This document shows positions 1-7,869 of a stretch of 64,000 bases of DNA, piece after piece. Under the pieces are notes generated by a model. That model saw only the letters and a list, made by a program, of their open reading frames with translations, did not search any database and was not told where the DNA came from. Location: contig JAJZTF010000007.1 of NCBI GenBank assembly GCA_021821945.1, forward strand, positions 1 to 64,000, given 5' to 3'. Each line of letters opens with the position of its first letter. The stretch's first letter is position 1. Made by a program: the position numbers and the translations under genes. This DNA is from Pseudomonadota bacterium (GTDB lineage: Bacteria; Pseudomonadota; Gammaproteobacteria; Burkholderiales; Gallionellaceae).

Positions 1-70
1 AAAAACCAAGCACCTACACTCATCGATTATCTAGCTCATTTTTAAAGATCGTCGCCCACCGGCGAAAGAG
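1..70 (-). other. Probable rRNA operon leader (boxA region), reading leftwards out of the window
   Basis: Read on the minus strand, positions 50 to 34 give GATCTTTAAAAATGAGC, close to the boxA antitermination element (TGCTCTTTAACAAT) that precedes 16S rRNA genes. The bases after it (33 down to 1) resemble the betaproteobacterial 16S leader. The strong promoter at 77-104 lies directly upstream. The 16S gene itself would start beyond the left edge, so the call is inference from leader and promoter only. Confidence 0.55.
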
Positions 71-76
71 GTGCGC

Positions 77-131
77 ATTATAGACATTCATTCCCGAACG
101 TCAACATATTTCTGAAATAAATTTAAATTTT
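77..131 (-). promoter_or_regulatory. Strong sigma-70 promoter with AT-rich UP-like element (probable rrn P1)
   Basis: On the minus strand the -35 box TTGACG (104-99) and a perfect -10 box TATAAT (82-77) are separated by 16 bp. A GC-rich discriminator (GCGC) follows, as in stringently controlled stable-RNA promoters. Positions 105-131, just upstream of -35, are almost pure A/T (AAAATTTAAATTTATTTC), like an UP element. The combination with the boxA-like leader suggests an rRNA operon promoter. Confidence 0.65.
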
Positions 132-146
132 CGCATGGGAATTCCC

Positions 147-162
147 CTGAGCTTTAGCTGAG
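147..162 (+). repeat. Imperfect subterminal hairpin at the left end of the IS element
   Basis: The sequence CTGAGC-TTTA-GCTGAG folds into a 6-bp stem with one mismatch and a 4-nt loop. It lies just outside the 3' end of tnpA, where IS200/IS605 elements carry the hairpin recognised by the Y1 transposase. The exact cleavage site cannot be fixed from one copy. Confidence 0.4.
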
Positions 163-188
163 AAATGAAAGCGCGGCGAACCGAGAGC

Positions 189-599
189 TCACTTGCCCTG
201 ACATTCCATGATGTAACGCCGTATTGTTTCGACGCTGACTTGACCTGCTGTGCCAACATAGTAAGCACTCGTCCAGAGGTGTTCCTTGCCGGTTTGCTTT
301 GCCAGTTTCGGGAACTTCTCTCGAATCCGCCTTGAACTATGACCCTTGAGCAATCCGACGATTTTAGCTGGACTATCCTTGGGGGGTGCCGAAACAAAAC
401 AGTGTACGTGATCGACATCCGTTTCCAGCACCAGCAACGTAAAACCATGTAGTGTGCAGCACTCTTCAATAGCCTGTTTTGCCGCTTGCTGGACATCACC
501 TAATAGGATCTTGCGCCTGTACTTCGGAATCCATACGAAGTGGTATGCGATCTGGTAGTGACTCCAGCGTGTTTTACCAGATTGCAATGTATTATCCAT
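189..599 (-). CDS. tnpA: IS200/IS605 Y1 transposase TnpA
   Basis: A 136-aa single-strand DNA transposase of the HUH/Y1 class, full length for the family. The HUH motif is His64-Val-His66 (DHVHCFVSAPP) and the catalytic tyrosine is Tyr129 in ETIRRYI near the C-terminus. The characteristic VWIPKYRRK (residues 22-30) and WTSAYYVGT (109-117) blocks are present. The enzyme is known to excise and insert the element as single-stranded DNA, using subterminal hairpins at each end. Its start lies 16 bp from tnpB on the opposite strand. It appears intact, so the element may be mobile. Confidence 0.93.
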   Translation of the reverse strand: MDNTLQSGKTRWSHYQIAYHFVWIPKYRRKILLGDVQQAAKQAIEECCTLHGFTLLVLETDVDHVHCFVSAPPKDSPAKIVGLLKGHSSRRIREKFPKLAKQTGKEHLWTSAYYVGTAGQVSVETIRRYIMECQGK

Positions 600-615
600 A
601 TGATAGTATATCTAC

Positions 616-1905
616 ATGTCTCAGCGCATGCAAACTGTTAGAATTCTGGCACTCACTATATCCAATGGCATGATGCAACGTATCCGTCATGGGCAAATGG
701 AATCCGCCAAGGTTTGGGTGGCATGCCGGGATGAACTGCATCGCTGCATGACCGAACGCATGAAATGGCCGAACCGGGATTCTCTCCAGAAATTGACCAA
801 AGGACGGTTTGCCATGCATTCCCAATCCGTCCAGATGGTGTGCCATGCCTTTCTCGCCAATGTCGATACGGCAACACAGCTCAGGAAGGCTGGACGGTCT
901 GAAATACGCTATCCGTACCGCGACAAAACATTCTATCCGTTGTACTGGCCAGCTCAGGCGATGTCCATCCAGGACAACAAGGTGATCCTGCCCATGGGAC
1001 GCGGACGCGCCTCCATCGTCTTCGATAGGCCGGAATGGCTGGATAAGCCAGCAGCCTGTAAGTTGATCTGGAATCGTACTCATTATGAGGCGCATATCAA
1101 TGTTGATATACCGGCGAAAGAAATGCAGGAAACCGGCATCAAGGCAACGATTGACCTGGGGCAGATCCACCAGTGCGCCGTAACAACGAACACAGGACAG
1201 GCGCTCATTGTCTCCGGTCGCGGCATCCGCTCTGCGAAGCGCCGCATGAACAAGATGCACGGCGAAGTCACCAAATTACAATCCCGCTGCAATAAAGGCT
1301 CTCGGCGCTGGAAACGGCTTCAACTCGCCAGAAACAGAAATGCCTTGCGGCTGGAGCGCACAATCCGCGATCTACGACATAAGGGTACGCGGCAGGTGAT
1401 CGACTTCTGCCATTTCAATCGCGTCAATACGATTTACGTTGGCAATCCAGATGGCGTTCGTAAAATAAGAACAGGGCGCAAGCACAACCAGCGCATGAGC
1501 CAATGGGAATACGGGAAAGACATCGATTATCTGAAACACAAGAGCAAGCAAAGCGGCATATCGAGCTTCGATGGCACGGAACGGGGAACGTCCAGCCATT
1601 GTCCGATATGCGGTCATCGTCACAAACCCTCAGGTCGCAACTGGTCCTGTCCGGTGTGTGGCTTCAAAGGACACAGAGATCTGGTCGGCAGCATCAACAT
1701 GCACGATCTGGCTTTCGGAGAGAAACCGACATTCCCCGTATCGAAAGATGTCACGTATCTACGGCCTGGCACGTCCGCAAGGAGCGTGTTCGCTGGACGC
1801 CTACAGCGTCTGGCCAGTCGTAGTAGTCGCCCAGACCAGGGCCAGGCCACCGGCCTGTTGCTGCACGAAACCATGAGCTCAACCACCAGCGGAGTAATCC
1901 CTTGA
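616..1905 (+). CDS. tnpB: TnpB RNA-guided endonuclease with rearranged RuvC site
   Basis: 429 aa, the usual TnpB length. The RuvC-I aspartate is Asp180 (ATIDLGQ) and the RuvC-III aspartate is Asp355 ([11 protein letters not shown]). A zinc ribbon is formed by Cys329, Cys332, Cys345 and Cys348. At the RuvC-II position, where TnpB normally has Glu, the sequence reads TIYVGNPDG with Gly276. A glutamate, Glu322 ([10 protein letters not shown]), occurs 46 residues later, just before the zinc ribbon. This matches the relocated catalytic glutamate described for Fanzor proteins and some TnpBs, so the protein is probably active. TnpB is known to cleave DNA with a guide RNA from the element right end. 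The last 60 or so residues are encoded by DNA that likely also forms the guide scaffold. Confidence 0.9.
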   Translation: MSQRMQTVRILALTISNGMMQRIRHGQMESAKVWVACRDELHRCMTERMKWPNRDSLQKLTKGRFAMHSQSVQMVCHAFLANVDTATQLRKAGRSEIRYPYRDKTFYPLYWPAQAMSIQDNKVILPMGRGRASIVFDRPEWLDKPAACKLIWNRTHYEAHINVDIPAKEMQETGIKATIDLGQIHQCAVTTNTGQALIVSGRGIRSAKRRMNKMHGEVTKLQSRCNKGSRRWKRLQLARNRNALRLERTIRDLRHKGTRQVIDFCHFNRVNTIYVGNPDGVRKIRTGRKHNQRMSQWEYGKDIDYLKHKSKQSGISSFDGTERGTSSHCPICGHRHKPSGRNWSCPVCGFKGHRDLVGSINMHDLAFGEKPTFPVSKDVTYLRPGTSARSVFAGRLQRLASRSSRPDQGQATGLLLHETMSSTTSGVIP

Positions 1906-1978
1906 GCCGCGCAAGCGGCAGGCCAAACTCATGGCCGTTCGTCAGAAGCCCATTCCCTTTAGAGGATGGGAGTGTCAC
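1800..1978 (+). ncRNA. Putative omega/reRNA guide scaffold at the IS right end
   Basis: In IS200/IS605 elements the TnpB guide RNA is made from the 3' end of tnpB plus the right end. Here three hairpins follow the tnpB stop codon: GCCGC-GCAA-GCGGC (1906-1919, a GNRA-type tetraloop), GGCCA/TGGCC (1921-1936), and CCCATTC/GGATGGG (1949-1970). The RNA would continue into flanking host DNA from about 1979, which would serve as guide. The 5' end is a guess. Confidence 0.5.
1949..1978 (+). repeat. Right-end hairpin and probable cleavage site of the IS element
   Basis: CCCATTC (1949-1955) pairs with GGATGGG (1964-1970) with one G-U pair. It is followed by AGTGTCAC ending at 1978. A hairpin a few bases inside a terminal TCAC-type sequence is the usual right end of IS200/IS605 elements. 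Confidence 0.5.
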
Positions 1979-2023
1979 AACAGAATGTTTCCCCCACCCG
2001 TTTCAACTACAATATTCCCCGTC

Positions 2024-3058
2024 ATGAAAGGCCAAATCACACTCGGCATCGAATCCTCCTGCGACGAAACAGGCATCGCGCTCTACCAGATGGGGCGCGG
2101 CCTGCTCGCGCACGCGCTGCACTCCCAGGTCGCGATGCACAGCGAATACGGGGGGGTGGTGCCCGAGCTCGCCTCGCGCGATCACGTGAAGCGGGCGGTG
2201 CCGCTGATCCGCAAGGTCCTGACTGAAGCAGAAGTCCCGCTCGGGGAGATAGACGCAATCGCCTACACCCAGGGGCCAGGCCTCGGCGGCGCGCTTCTGG
2301 TCGGCGCCAGCATCGCCAGCTCCCTTGGCTTCGCGCTCAACATACCGACGATAGGCATACACCATCTCGAGGGCCATCTGCTCTCGCCGCTCCTCTCCAA
2401 CCCGGCGCCGGAATTCCCGTTCGTCGCCCTTCTCGTATCCGGTGGCCACACCCAGCTGATGCGGGTCGAGGGCGTGGGACGATATGAGCTTCTGGGCGAA
2501 ACCGTGGATGACGCGGCGGGAGAAGCCTTCGACAAGAGCGCGAAGCTCCTTGGGCTCGGATACCCGGGAGGGCCTGCGCTTTCGAGGCTAGCCCAGTCCG
2601 GCCATCCTGGAAAATACAGTTTGCCCCGCCCCATGCTGCACAGCGACAGCCTCGATTTCAGCTTCAGCGGCTTAAAGACAGCGGTGCTGACGCTGGTCAG
2701 GCAAAGCGATCCCGACGACCAGACCCGTGCCGACATCGCATGCGCAACACAGGAGGCGATCGTCGATGTGCTGGCGCACAAGGCGCGCTCGGCGCTGGCG
2801 CAGACCGGGCTTTCCCAGCTGGTGGTCGCAGGGGGCGTCGGCGCCAACAGGCTGCTGCGCGAGAGGCTGACGCATGACATCGAGAAGCGCGGCGGCCGGG
2901 TGTTCTATCCCGAGCTGGAATTCTGCACGGACAACGGCGCGATGATCGCCTATGCCGGCGCGCTGAGGCTAGCCCAAAACCAGGGAACCAGGGACTACCG
3001 CTTCGACGTCAAGCCGCGCTGGAACCTGGACGATATCGAGCATCACTACGCGCGCTGA
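2024..3058 (+). CDS. tsaD: tRNA N6-threonylcarbamoyladenosine synthase subunit TsaD
   Basis: 344 aa, the normal length for TsaD, which transfers threonylcarbamoyl to A37 of ANN-decoding tRNAs together with TsaB and TsaE in the cytoplasm. The N-terminal [10 protein letters not shown] motif, the metal-binding HHLEGH motif (His114 and His118) and the ASKHA-fold signature LLVSGGHTQ are all present. ATG at 2024 is chosen because family members begin within a few residues of [10 protein letters not shown]; the reading frame stays open further upstream. A TACAAT -10-like box lies at 2008-2013, so the transcript leader would be very short. The gene begins 46 bp after the IS right end and overlaps the convergent DsrS-like gene by 13 bp. 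Confidence 0.96.
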   Translation: MKGQITLGIESSCDETGIALYQMGRGLLAHALHSQVAMHSEYGGVVPELASRDHVKRAVPLIRKVLTEAEVPLGEIDAIAYTQGPGLGGALLVGASIASSLGFALNIPTIGIHHLEGHLLSPLLSNPAPEFPFVALLVSGGHTQLMRVEGVGRYELLGETVDDAAGEAFDKSAKLLGLGYPGGPALSRLAQSGHPGKYSLPRPMLHSDSLDFSFSGLKTAVLTLVRQSDPDDQTRADIACATQEAIVDVLAHKARSALAQTGLSQLVVAGGVGANRLLRERLTHDIEKRGGRVFYPELEFCTDNGAMIAYAGALRLAQNQGTRDYRFDVKPRWNLDDIEHHYAR

Positions 3059-4188
3059 CGCCTGCGCGGCGTTGTGGCGACGAACTCCTGCCCCCTGAGC
3101 AGGGCGATCTGCTGCAGGATGGGAATGGTCACAGGCTCGAGCCGCTGGCGCATCAGGGTGCCGCTGGCCGTGCTGTGGGACAGGATGGGCAGCGCAACGC
3201 GGCTGTTCATGCAGGCAAGCATCAGCATCGCGCGAACCTCATTCCCATAGGCCGGAAATTCCTGCAGGAATTTCCCTGCGGGTTTTGAAGGATCCTTGCA
3301 TGCCGCTTCCGCAGCCGCTGCTGCCTGTTCAACGTCAACCCCGGCGCAGGGCTGAAGCACGCTCGAAAAATAGCCTGACAGCGCATTCAAAAGCGCATAC
3401 ACCACATCCCTGTCGGCGGGGTAGCGCAGCAACGCCTCCGCAGTCTGGAGAAACGCCTGCCCCCTTGCCGAAAGGACGCGCTCGAGCTGGGCTGCGACAG
3501 GCCCTTTCGATCCCAGCCTGTCCTTTACCGATGCCCAGTCGGCCCGCGGCGGAACTTCCAGGGGCAGGCTGTCCGGCATGCGCTCCAGAAAACCGACATG
3601 GTAGGCGTTGTCGATCGCACCTCTGCTCCAGAGTTTCCGCCTGACCTCTTCGTCGACCAGATCGGCCTGCAGCACCAGCCTCACCGTGTCGATGATGGTA
3701 TGCGGATTGTTTTCGAAAGGCAGATGCTCGACGAGATAGGCCGCCAGGACCCCGCCCATCTTCCCATTCACCACGCATTCGCGCTCCAGCATGCGGCGTG
3801 CATTGTCGGCCACAGGCATCGCCCACCATGCGCGTCGCGCAAGCTCGTCGGTCAGCCCGTTTGAATAGGCGACCGACACGACGGCCTCCGTCTCGCCCAG
3901 CAGCAAAAGGCAGTCCAGCCCCTTGTTGCGCGCCTGCCCCATGCGCGTCCAGCCATGCAGATACACCGGGTATCCGCCGGGAGATCCCGTTGCGCTGCTC
4001 GCCAGCATCTCGCGCACGAGCCTAAGATACTGCTCGGGACGCCCCGTCGGATGCAGCTTGATCGCAGCCTCGCCCCTTGCGGACAGGCCATAGACGACCA
4101 TCGCCGATTCGTCTATGCGAACCGCCTGAATCTCTCCTGCCATCATCACATTGAGACGCAGTTCATCTTCCGGGGCCAGTTTCGACAT
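3046..4188 (-). CDS. DsrS-like conserved protein
   Basis: 380 aa, soluble, with no signal peptide or membrane segment. The N-terminal region ([57 protein letters not shown]) resembles my memory of DsrS, a cytoplasmic protein of the dsr sulfur-oxidation cluster of Allochromatium with unknown biochemical role. No search was run, so this is a moderate call. It is the last gene of a minus-strand set moxR - VWA - this gene, 8 bp after the VWA stop. No dsr genes are in the window. ATG at 4188 is preferred over an upstream GTG because AGAGGTG precedes it. The 3' end overlaps tsaD by 13 bp. Confidence 0.6.
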   Translation of the reverse strand: MSKLAPEDELRLNVMMAGEIQAVRIDESAMVVYGLSARGEAAIKLHPTGRPEQYLRLVREMLASSATGSPGGYPVYLHGWTRMGQARNKGLDCLLLLGETEAVVSVAYSNGLTDELARRAWWAMPVADNARRMLERECVVNGKMGGVLAAYLVEHLPFENNPHTIIDTVRLVLQADLVDEEVRRKLWSRGAIDNAYHVGFLERMPDSLPLEVPPRADWASVKDRLGSKGPVAAQLERVLSARGQAFLQTAEALLRYPADRDVVYALLNALSGYFSSVLQPCAGVDVEQAAAAAEAACKDPSKPAGKFLQEFPAYGNEVRAMLMLACMNSRVALPILSHSTASGTLMRQRLEPVTIPILQQIALLRGQEFVATTPRRRQRA

Positions 4189-4196
4189 GATCACCT

Positions 4197-5363
4197 CTAG
4201 TTAAGCTGTATGCGCTGCCCCCAGGGAACGGCAGCCTTTCCTTTGACCAGCCACAGCACGGGAAAATCCGGCTCGCGTTTTGGAAATTCGCCTTCGGCAT
4301 CCGTGAAATACAAAAGCAGGTCGGGCGCGCGATTCTGTCTGGCCACCCATTCGAAGACAGGCCTGAAGTCCGTCCCCCCTCCGCCTTTCACTTTTCCCGG
4401 CAGGCGGAATTCCTCCCATGGCTCGAACAGCCACGGCCCTTCCTCGGCAAGCGCCGTGTCGCAGGCATGCAGCGTGATGCGCGCGCGGAGCTGGCCCTTG
4501 ATCGCATTGACCTCGCTCATGAATTCGCCTATCTCCTGTTCCGAGATCGAACCGCTGGTATCGAGGACCACCACGAGGTCGGCCTGCGCGCTCCTCAAGG
4601 ACGGCAGTATCACCTCGCCCTCGCGCCTCGAAGGACGCATGTAGCTGTAATCGTCCCGGGCATGCTGGGTCATGTAGCGCGCGAGCAGAAGGCGCCAGGG
4701 AAGCTTGGGCTGCATCAGCTCTCCTATCATGCGCCCCAGAAGTCCGCCGAGCTTTCCTGCCTGCTGCGCCTGCTGGGCAGCGCCCGCAAGCCTTTGCTGC
4801 CACTGCTCGGACAGCGATTCTTCTTCGGCCTGGGTCAGCGGTCTTGGCCTGGATGCGCCCTCTGCCTCGCCTTCTCCCTTGCCGCCTCCGCCCTCACCCT
4901 CGCCTTCTGATTCTCCGCCTTCATGCTGCGGCTCTTCCTCTGGCTCATCGCTTTCATTCTCGTCGATATACGGATAGATCTCCTCGGCCGTCATGCCCTC
5001 GAAGCTCTCGAGCACGAGGGTGCCTGGAGGAGGCACGAGACCCTCTTTCACAAGCAGCGGATTGACCGCATGGTCGCAGGCGATATCCCAGCGATAGCGG
5101 TTTCTGTGCTGGCGGCGGGCGAAATGGGATAGCGCACAGTGCAGCGCCTGGTTGGCAAGCACGAACTGGGTCTGCTCCACAGTCAGCGCATCTATGAAGG
5201 CCGGGTTGTAGTAGAACTTGCGAGCGTCCGTGTATGCCGTCTGGCACCACTTGGGGTCAGCCGCGACCATGGGAAGACGCAGGGCGAGTGCGCCCAGAAA
5301 GGGCTTGTCCAGAATCAGCCTGGTCCTGGCTGCCGCGAGCTTGTTATCCGTTTCATTGTCCAT
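4197..5363 (-). CDS. VWA-like metallopeptidase-fold protein (DUF2201 type)
   Basis: 388 aa. The N-terminal part carries NQALHCALSHFARR (residues 71-84), resembling the peptidase-like helix of DUF2201 proteins but without the HExxH glutamate. A highly acidic Glu/Gly-rich linker covers roughly 134-172. The C-terminal part is a von Willebrand A-like domain with MIDAS residues DTSGS (268-272) and GGGGTDF (327-333). The start (5363) shares one base with the moxR stop, implying translational coupling. MoxR ATPases commonly pair with VWA proteins as chaperone-like modules for metal or cofactor insertion. That role here is inference, and the partner enzyme is unknown. A longer frame upstream is antisense to nothing but overlaps moxR and was rejected. 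Confidence 0.85.
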   Translation of the reverse strand: MDNETDNKLAAARTRLILDKPFLGALALRLPMVAADPKWCQTAYTDARKFYYNPAFIDALTVEQTQFVLANQALHCALSHFARRQHRNRYRWDIACDHAVNPLLVKEGLVPPPGTLVLESFEGMTAEEIYPYIDENESDEPEEEPQHEGGESEGEGEGGGGKGEGEAEGASRPRPLTQAEEESLSEQWQQRLAGAAQQAQQAGKLGGLLGRMIGELMQPKLPWRLLLARYMTQHARDDYSYMRPSRREGEVILPSLRSAQADLVVVLDTSGSISEQEIGEFMSEVNAIKGQLRARITLHACDTALAEEGPWLFEPWEEFRLPGKVKGGGGTDFRPVFEWVARQNRAPDLLLYFTDAEGEFPKREPDFPVLWLVKGKAAVPWGQRIQLN

Positions 5364-6400
5364 CAATAGAGCATCACATCGGCCACCGAGTTGGCCCATG
5401 CGGAGAACTGCGGCACCAAGAAGAGCTGCGACCCGATGGCGCGATGCATGTCCGACACCAGCATCACGCCCATTTCGCGCAGCGGGAAACGGCCCGCATA
5501 ATCCAGTATGCGGCCGTAAGTTTCGCGCGCATCGCTGCTGCCCTTGGCGCGCGCAGCCCGGCCCACCAGGGCGGATGCGACTGCATACTGAAGATCGACT
5601 TCCGCTGGCACGGGAACTTCCTCGCCCCGCAGTATCGCATCGAGATCCGGCATGCGGTCCAGGTTCTCCACGAAGGCATTGAGCTCGAGTCCTGCGGCAG
5701 GTCCCACGCAAGCCTGCAGGGTCGCCAGAAGAAGCGGGGTGTTGTCGAATTTCTGCAGCGCGCGATGCGCGAATTCCCATGAGCGCGGACTCGGAAAAGC
5801 CACAGGATTGTGGGCGGGATCGAAATCGAAAAGCCGCTCAGGGCGAAACCGCAAAAAGCCGATCAGGCGCTCGTCTATGGCATTTTCGTAGGCCCATGCC
5901 ACCCAGTCGTCGAGATTAGCCTCCACCTCGAAATGCGAGAAGCGGTTGGCCAGGGGTGCCGGCATGGCATAGGTCACGCCTCGATCGCCCTGACGGTTGC
6001 CCGCTGCAAATATCGCCCACCCATCCGGCACCTCATAGGCACCCAGGCGGCGATCGAGTATCAGCTGGTAGGCCGCCGCCGAAACGCTGGGCGGCGCCGA
6101 GGTGATCTCGTCCAGAAACAGGATCCCCGCCTTTCCGTGCCTTTCCGCATCCGGCAGCATCGCGGGAACGGCCCACTCCACAAGGTTGTCGACGCGGAAG
6201 GGAATGCCGCGCAGATCGGACGGCTCCATTTGCGACAGGCGTATGTCTATCACGGGCGCCCGGTGGCGCGCCGCAACCTCTGCGATGATCTGGGATTTGC
6301 CCACACCGGGAGGCCCCCAGAGCATGACCGGGGTATGCTGCCCCTCGCTAGCGCTGATGAATTCCCGATCAAGTACCGCCTGAAGCTGTGCCGGACGCAT
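5363..6400 (-). CDS. MoxR-family AAA+ ATPase
   Basis: 345 aa. Walker A is GPPGVGKS (residues 29-36) and Walker B is ILFLDEI, with sensor-type residues in FAAGNRQGD. The length and lack of membrane segments fit MoxR/RavA-like AAA+ ATPases, which remodel partner proteins together with a VWA protein. It is the first gene of the three-gene minus-strand module. Its stop overlaps the VWA start by one base. The preceding 56 bp contain an AT-rich stretch with a TATAAT sequence on the minus strand (about 6437-6442), a possible promoter without a clear -35 box. Confidence 0.92.
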   Translation of the reverse strand: MRPAQLQAVLDREFISASEGQHTPVMLWGPPGVGKSQIIAEVAARHRAPVIDIRLSQMEPSDLRGIPFRVDNLVEWAVPAMLPDAERHGKAGILFLDEITSAPPSVSAAAYQLILDRRLGAYEVPDGWAIFAAGNRQGDRGVTYAMPAPLANRFSHFEVEANLDDWVAWAYENAIDERLIGFLRFRPERLFDFDPAHNPVAFPSPRSWEFAHRALQKFDNTPLLLATLQACVGPAAGLELNAFVENLDRMPDLDAILRGEEVPVPAEVDLQYAVASALVGRAARAKGSSDARETYGRILDYAGRFPLREMGVMLVSDMHRAIGSQLFLVPQFSAWANSVADVMLY

Positions 6401-6456
6401 GATGACTCCGAATGTTGAGAACGAATATTATCATATTATAATACTCGGGAATGAAA

Positions 6457-7047
6457 CTATGCCTTCCTGCCGATGCGGCTTTCCCGGCCGGAAAGCAGAT
6501 TCAGGATATTGCGCTTGTGCCTCCAGACCAGCAGCAAAGACATGAGCGCGCATGCCCAGACCCAGCCGCGCGGCAGACCCAGCAGGGCCGCATAGACGGG
6601 GGCGCACAAGGCCGCAGTCAGCGCGGCGAGCGAAGAATAGCGGAACACCAGCGCCATCGCGAGCCAGGTTGCCAGCGCCGCAAGACCGAGCCATGCGTTC
6701 AACGCGAGCAGCACGCCAAGCGCTGTCGCAACCCCCTTCCCGCCCTTGAATCCCAAGAATACCGGGAAAAGATGGCCCAGGAATACGGCAAGCGCGATCA
6801 TCGCGACATCGCCTTCCGCCAGGGAAAATTGCCGGGCGAGCATCACTGCGATCCAGCCTTTTGCAGCATCCCCCAGGAGCGTGAGCGCAGCCGCGAGCTT
6901 CTTGCCGCTGCGCAGCACATTGGTCGCCCCGGGATTTCCGGAACCATAGGTGCGCGGATCGGCAATGCCGAATGCGCGGCTCGTCACGACCGCAAAGGAA
7001 ATCGAGCCCAGAAGATAAGCAAGGAGAACAAAAAGCAGATTCGACAT
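6457..7047 (-). CDS. plsY: Glycerol-3-phosphate acyltransferase PlsY
   Basis: 196 aa integral membrane acyltransferase that uses acyl-phosphate (made by PlsX) to acylate glycerol-3-phosphate in the first step of phospholipid synthesis. The three family motifs are visible: SxAV near residue 17, [16 protein letters not shown] (about 36-51), and [10 protein letters not shown] (about 98-107). About five hydrophobic helices are present. It is divergent from folB, a neighbourhood (tsaD, plsY, folB) common in beta- and gammaproteobacteria. Confidence 0.96.
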   Translation of the reverse strand: MSNLLFVLLAYLLGSISFAVVTSRAFGIADPRTYGSGNPGATNVLRSGKKLAAALTLLGDAAKGWIAVMLARQFSLAEGDVAMIALAVFLGHLFPVFLGFKGGKGVATALGVLLALNAWLGLAALATWLAMALVFRYSSLAALTAALCAPVYAALLGLPRGWVWACALMSLLLVWRHKRNILNLLSGRESRIGRKA

Positions 7048-7146
7048 CGGGAATACCTTAAAATGCGCAAGTGGGAAATTCTACTTGAACCGACAGCTTC
7101 CGCAAATCAACCTCAACTCATGGCCCTGCGGCCCGGGCAGTAAAGC

Positions 7147-7497
7147 ATGGACATCATCTTCATACGCGAACTCAAAGTCACCACCCTGATCGGCATCTAC
7201 GAGCGGGAAAAGCATGTGCCGCAAACACTGCAGCTCGACCTTGAAATCGCCTTGCCCAACAGCCGGGCCTGCCATAGCGATGACATCAATGACGCGCTGG
7301 ACTATGCGAATGTCGCCGAGCACATCCAGCGCGTGCTGAGCGATGGACATTTTTCGCTGGTCGAGACGCTGGCCGAACACATCGCGCAAATCATCCTCAA
7401 GGATTTCGGGGCACCCTGGGTCAAGGTGAGCGTGGCCAAGCTTCAGGCGTTGCGCAACTGCAAGATGGTCGGCGTATGCATAGAACGGGAACGCTGA
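7147..7497 (+). CDS. folB: Dihydroneopterin aldolase FolB
   Basis: 116 aa, the usual length. FolB converts 7,8-dihydroneopterin to 6-hydroxymethyl-dihydropterin and glycolaldehyde in folate synthesis. Family features include the N-terminal IGIYEREK, the active-site glutamate region, ALDYANVAEHI, VETLAEHIAQ, and the lysine-containing segment VKVSVAKLQAL. It is divergent from plsY across 99 bp. A second folate gene, folE2, lies at 40.6 kb. Confidence 0.95.
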   Translation: MDIIFIRELKVTTLIGIYEREKHVPQTLQLDLEIALPNSRACHSDDINDALDYANVAEHIQRVLSDGHFSLVETLAEHIAQIILKDFGAPWVKVSVAKLQALRNCKMVGVCIERER

Positions 7498-7869
7498 CCC
7501 TTTGGCGCGCCACTATGCACTGTTTATGATTGAAATTTTCCTGTTTTCCGGGTTGCCGGAAAAATTCACAGAATCGTATTGACAAGCCGGTTTTATTCAC
7601 AAACCCAGACGGCACAAAGGCTGGCGCCATGCACGCGCCACCCGCATCCACACACTTACCACAACTAACTGTTTATTATGGGTATTTTTTTGCAAAAAAA
7701 TTAGACAGCTCAGAGAAAAGCCTTGCGGCTCGCCGCCTTGAAAGCAAAATCACCAGAATTTTCAACAGAGTTATCCACAGGTTTTGTGAACAAACGGAAA
7801 TATTCTTTTTCCTCTAGGAATTAACCTATTCCTGTTGAGAAAGAACCTAAGAATATGACGCCAATTGCC
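7498..7869. other. 372-bp AT-rich gene-free region with DnaA-box-like sequences
   Basis: This is the only long gene-free stretch, between the convergent 3' ends of folB and amt. It is much richer in A/T than its surroundings. It holds two perfect TTATNCACA boxes: TTATTCACA (7593-7601, plus) and TTATCCACA (7771-7779, plus). A one-mismatch box lies on the minus strand (TTGTTCACA, 7785-7793), 5 bp after the second box. An A/T tract lies at 7681-7701. No plausible gene was found. It may be a DnaA-titrating or regulatory site; see findings. Confidence 0.45.

Larger units (their letters stand above)
140..1978 (+). mobile_element. IS200/IS605-family insertion sequence (tnpA and tnpB divergent)
   Basis: The element carries a Y1 HUH transposase gene (minus strand, 189-599) and a TnpB gene (plus strand, 616-1905) transcribed away from each other with only 16 bp between them. 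It has a left-end hairpin (147-162) and a right-end hairpin (1949-1970) followed by AGTGTCAC. This is the IS605 layout, and such elements have no terminal inverted repeats and make no target duplication. Both genes are intact in length. The left boundary is approximate (about 137-147); the right boundary near 1978 is judged from the terminal GTCAC. The element lies between the rrn-like promoter and tsaD. Confidence 0.85.

Noticed and set aside
5364..5780. N-terminal extension of the VWA gene
   Set aside because: The open frame upstream of 5363 lies inside the moxR gene and its translation is Arg/Gly-rich nonsense.
7530..7817. 95-aa frame in the gene-free region
   Set aside because: No ribosome binding site, odd composition and AT-rich DNA; I consider it chance.
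7498..7869. oriC call for the DnaA-box region
   Set aside because: No dnaA, dnaN, rpmH or gidA nearby, only three boxes, and the highly expressed nuo operon would be transcribed towards it. A DnaA-binding site is possible, but not a confident origin.
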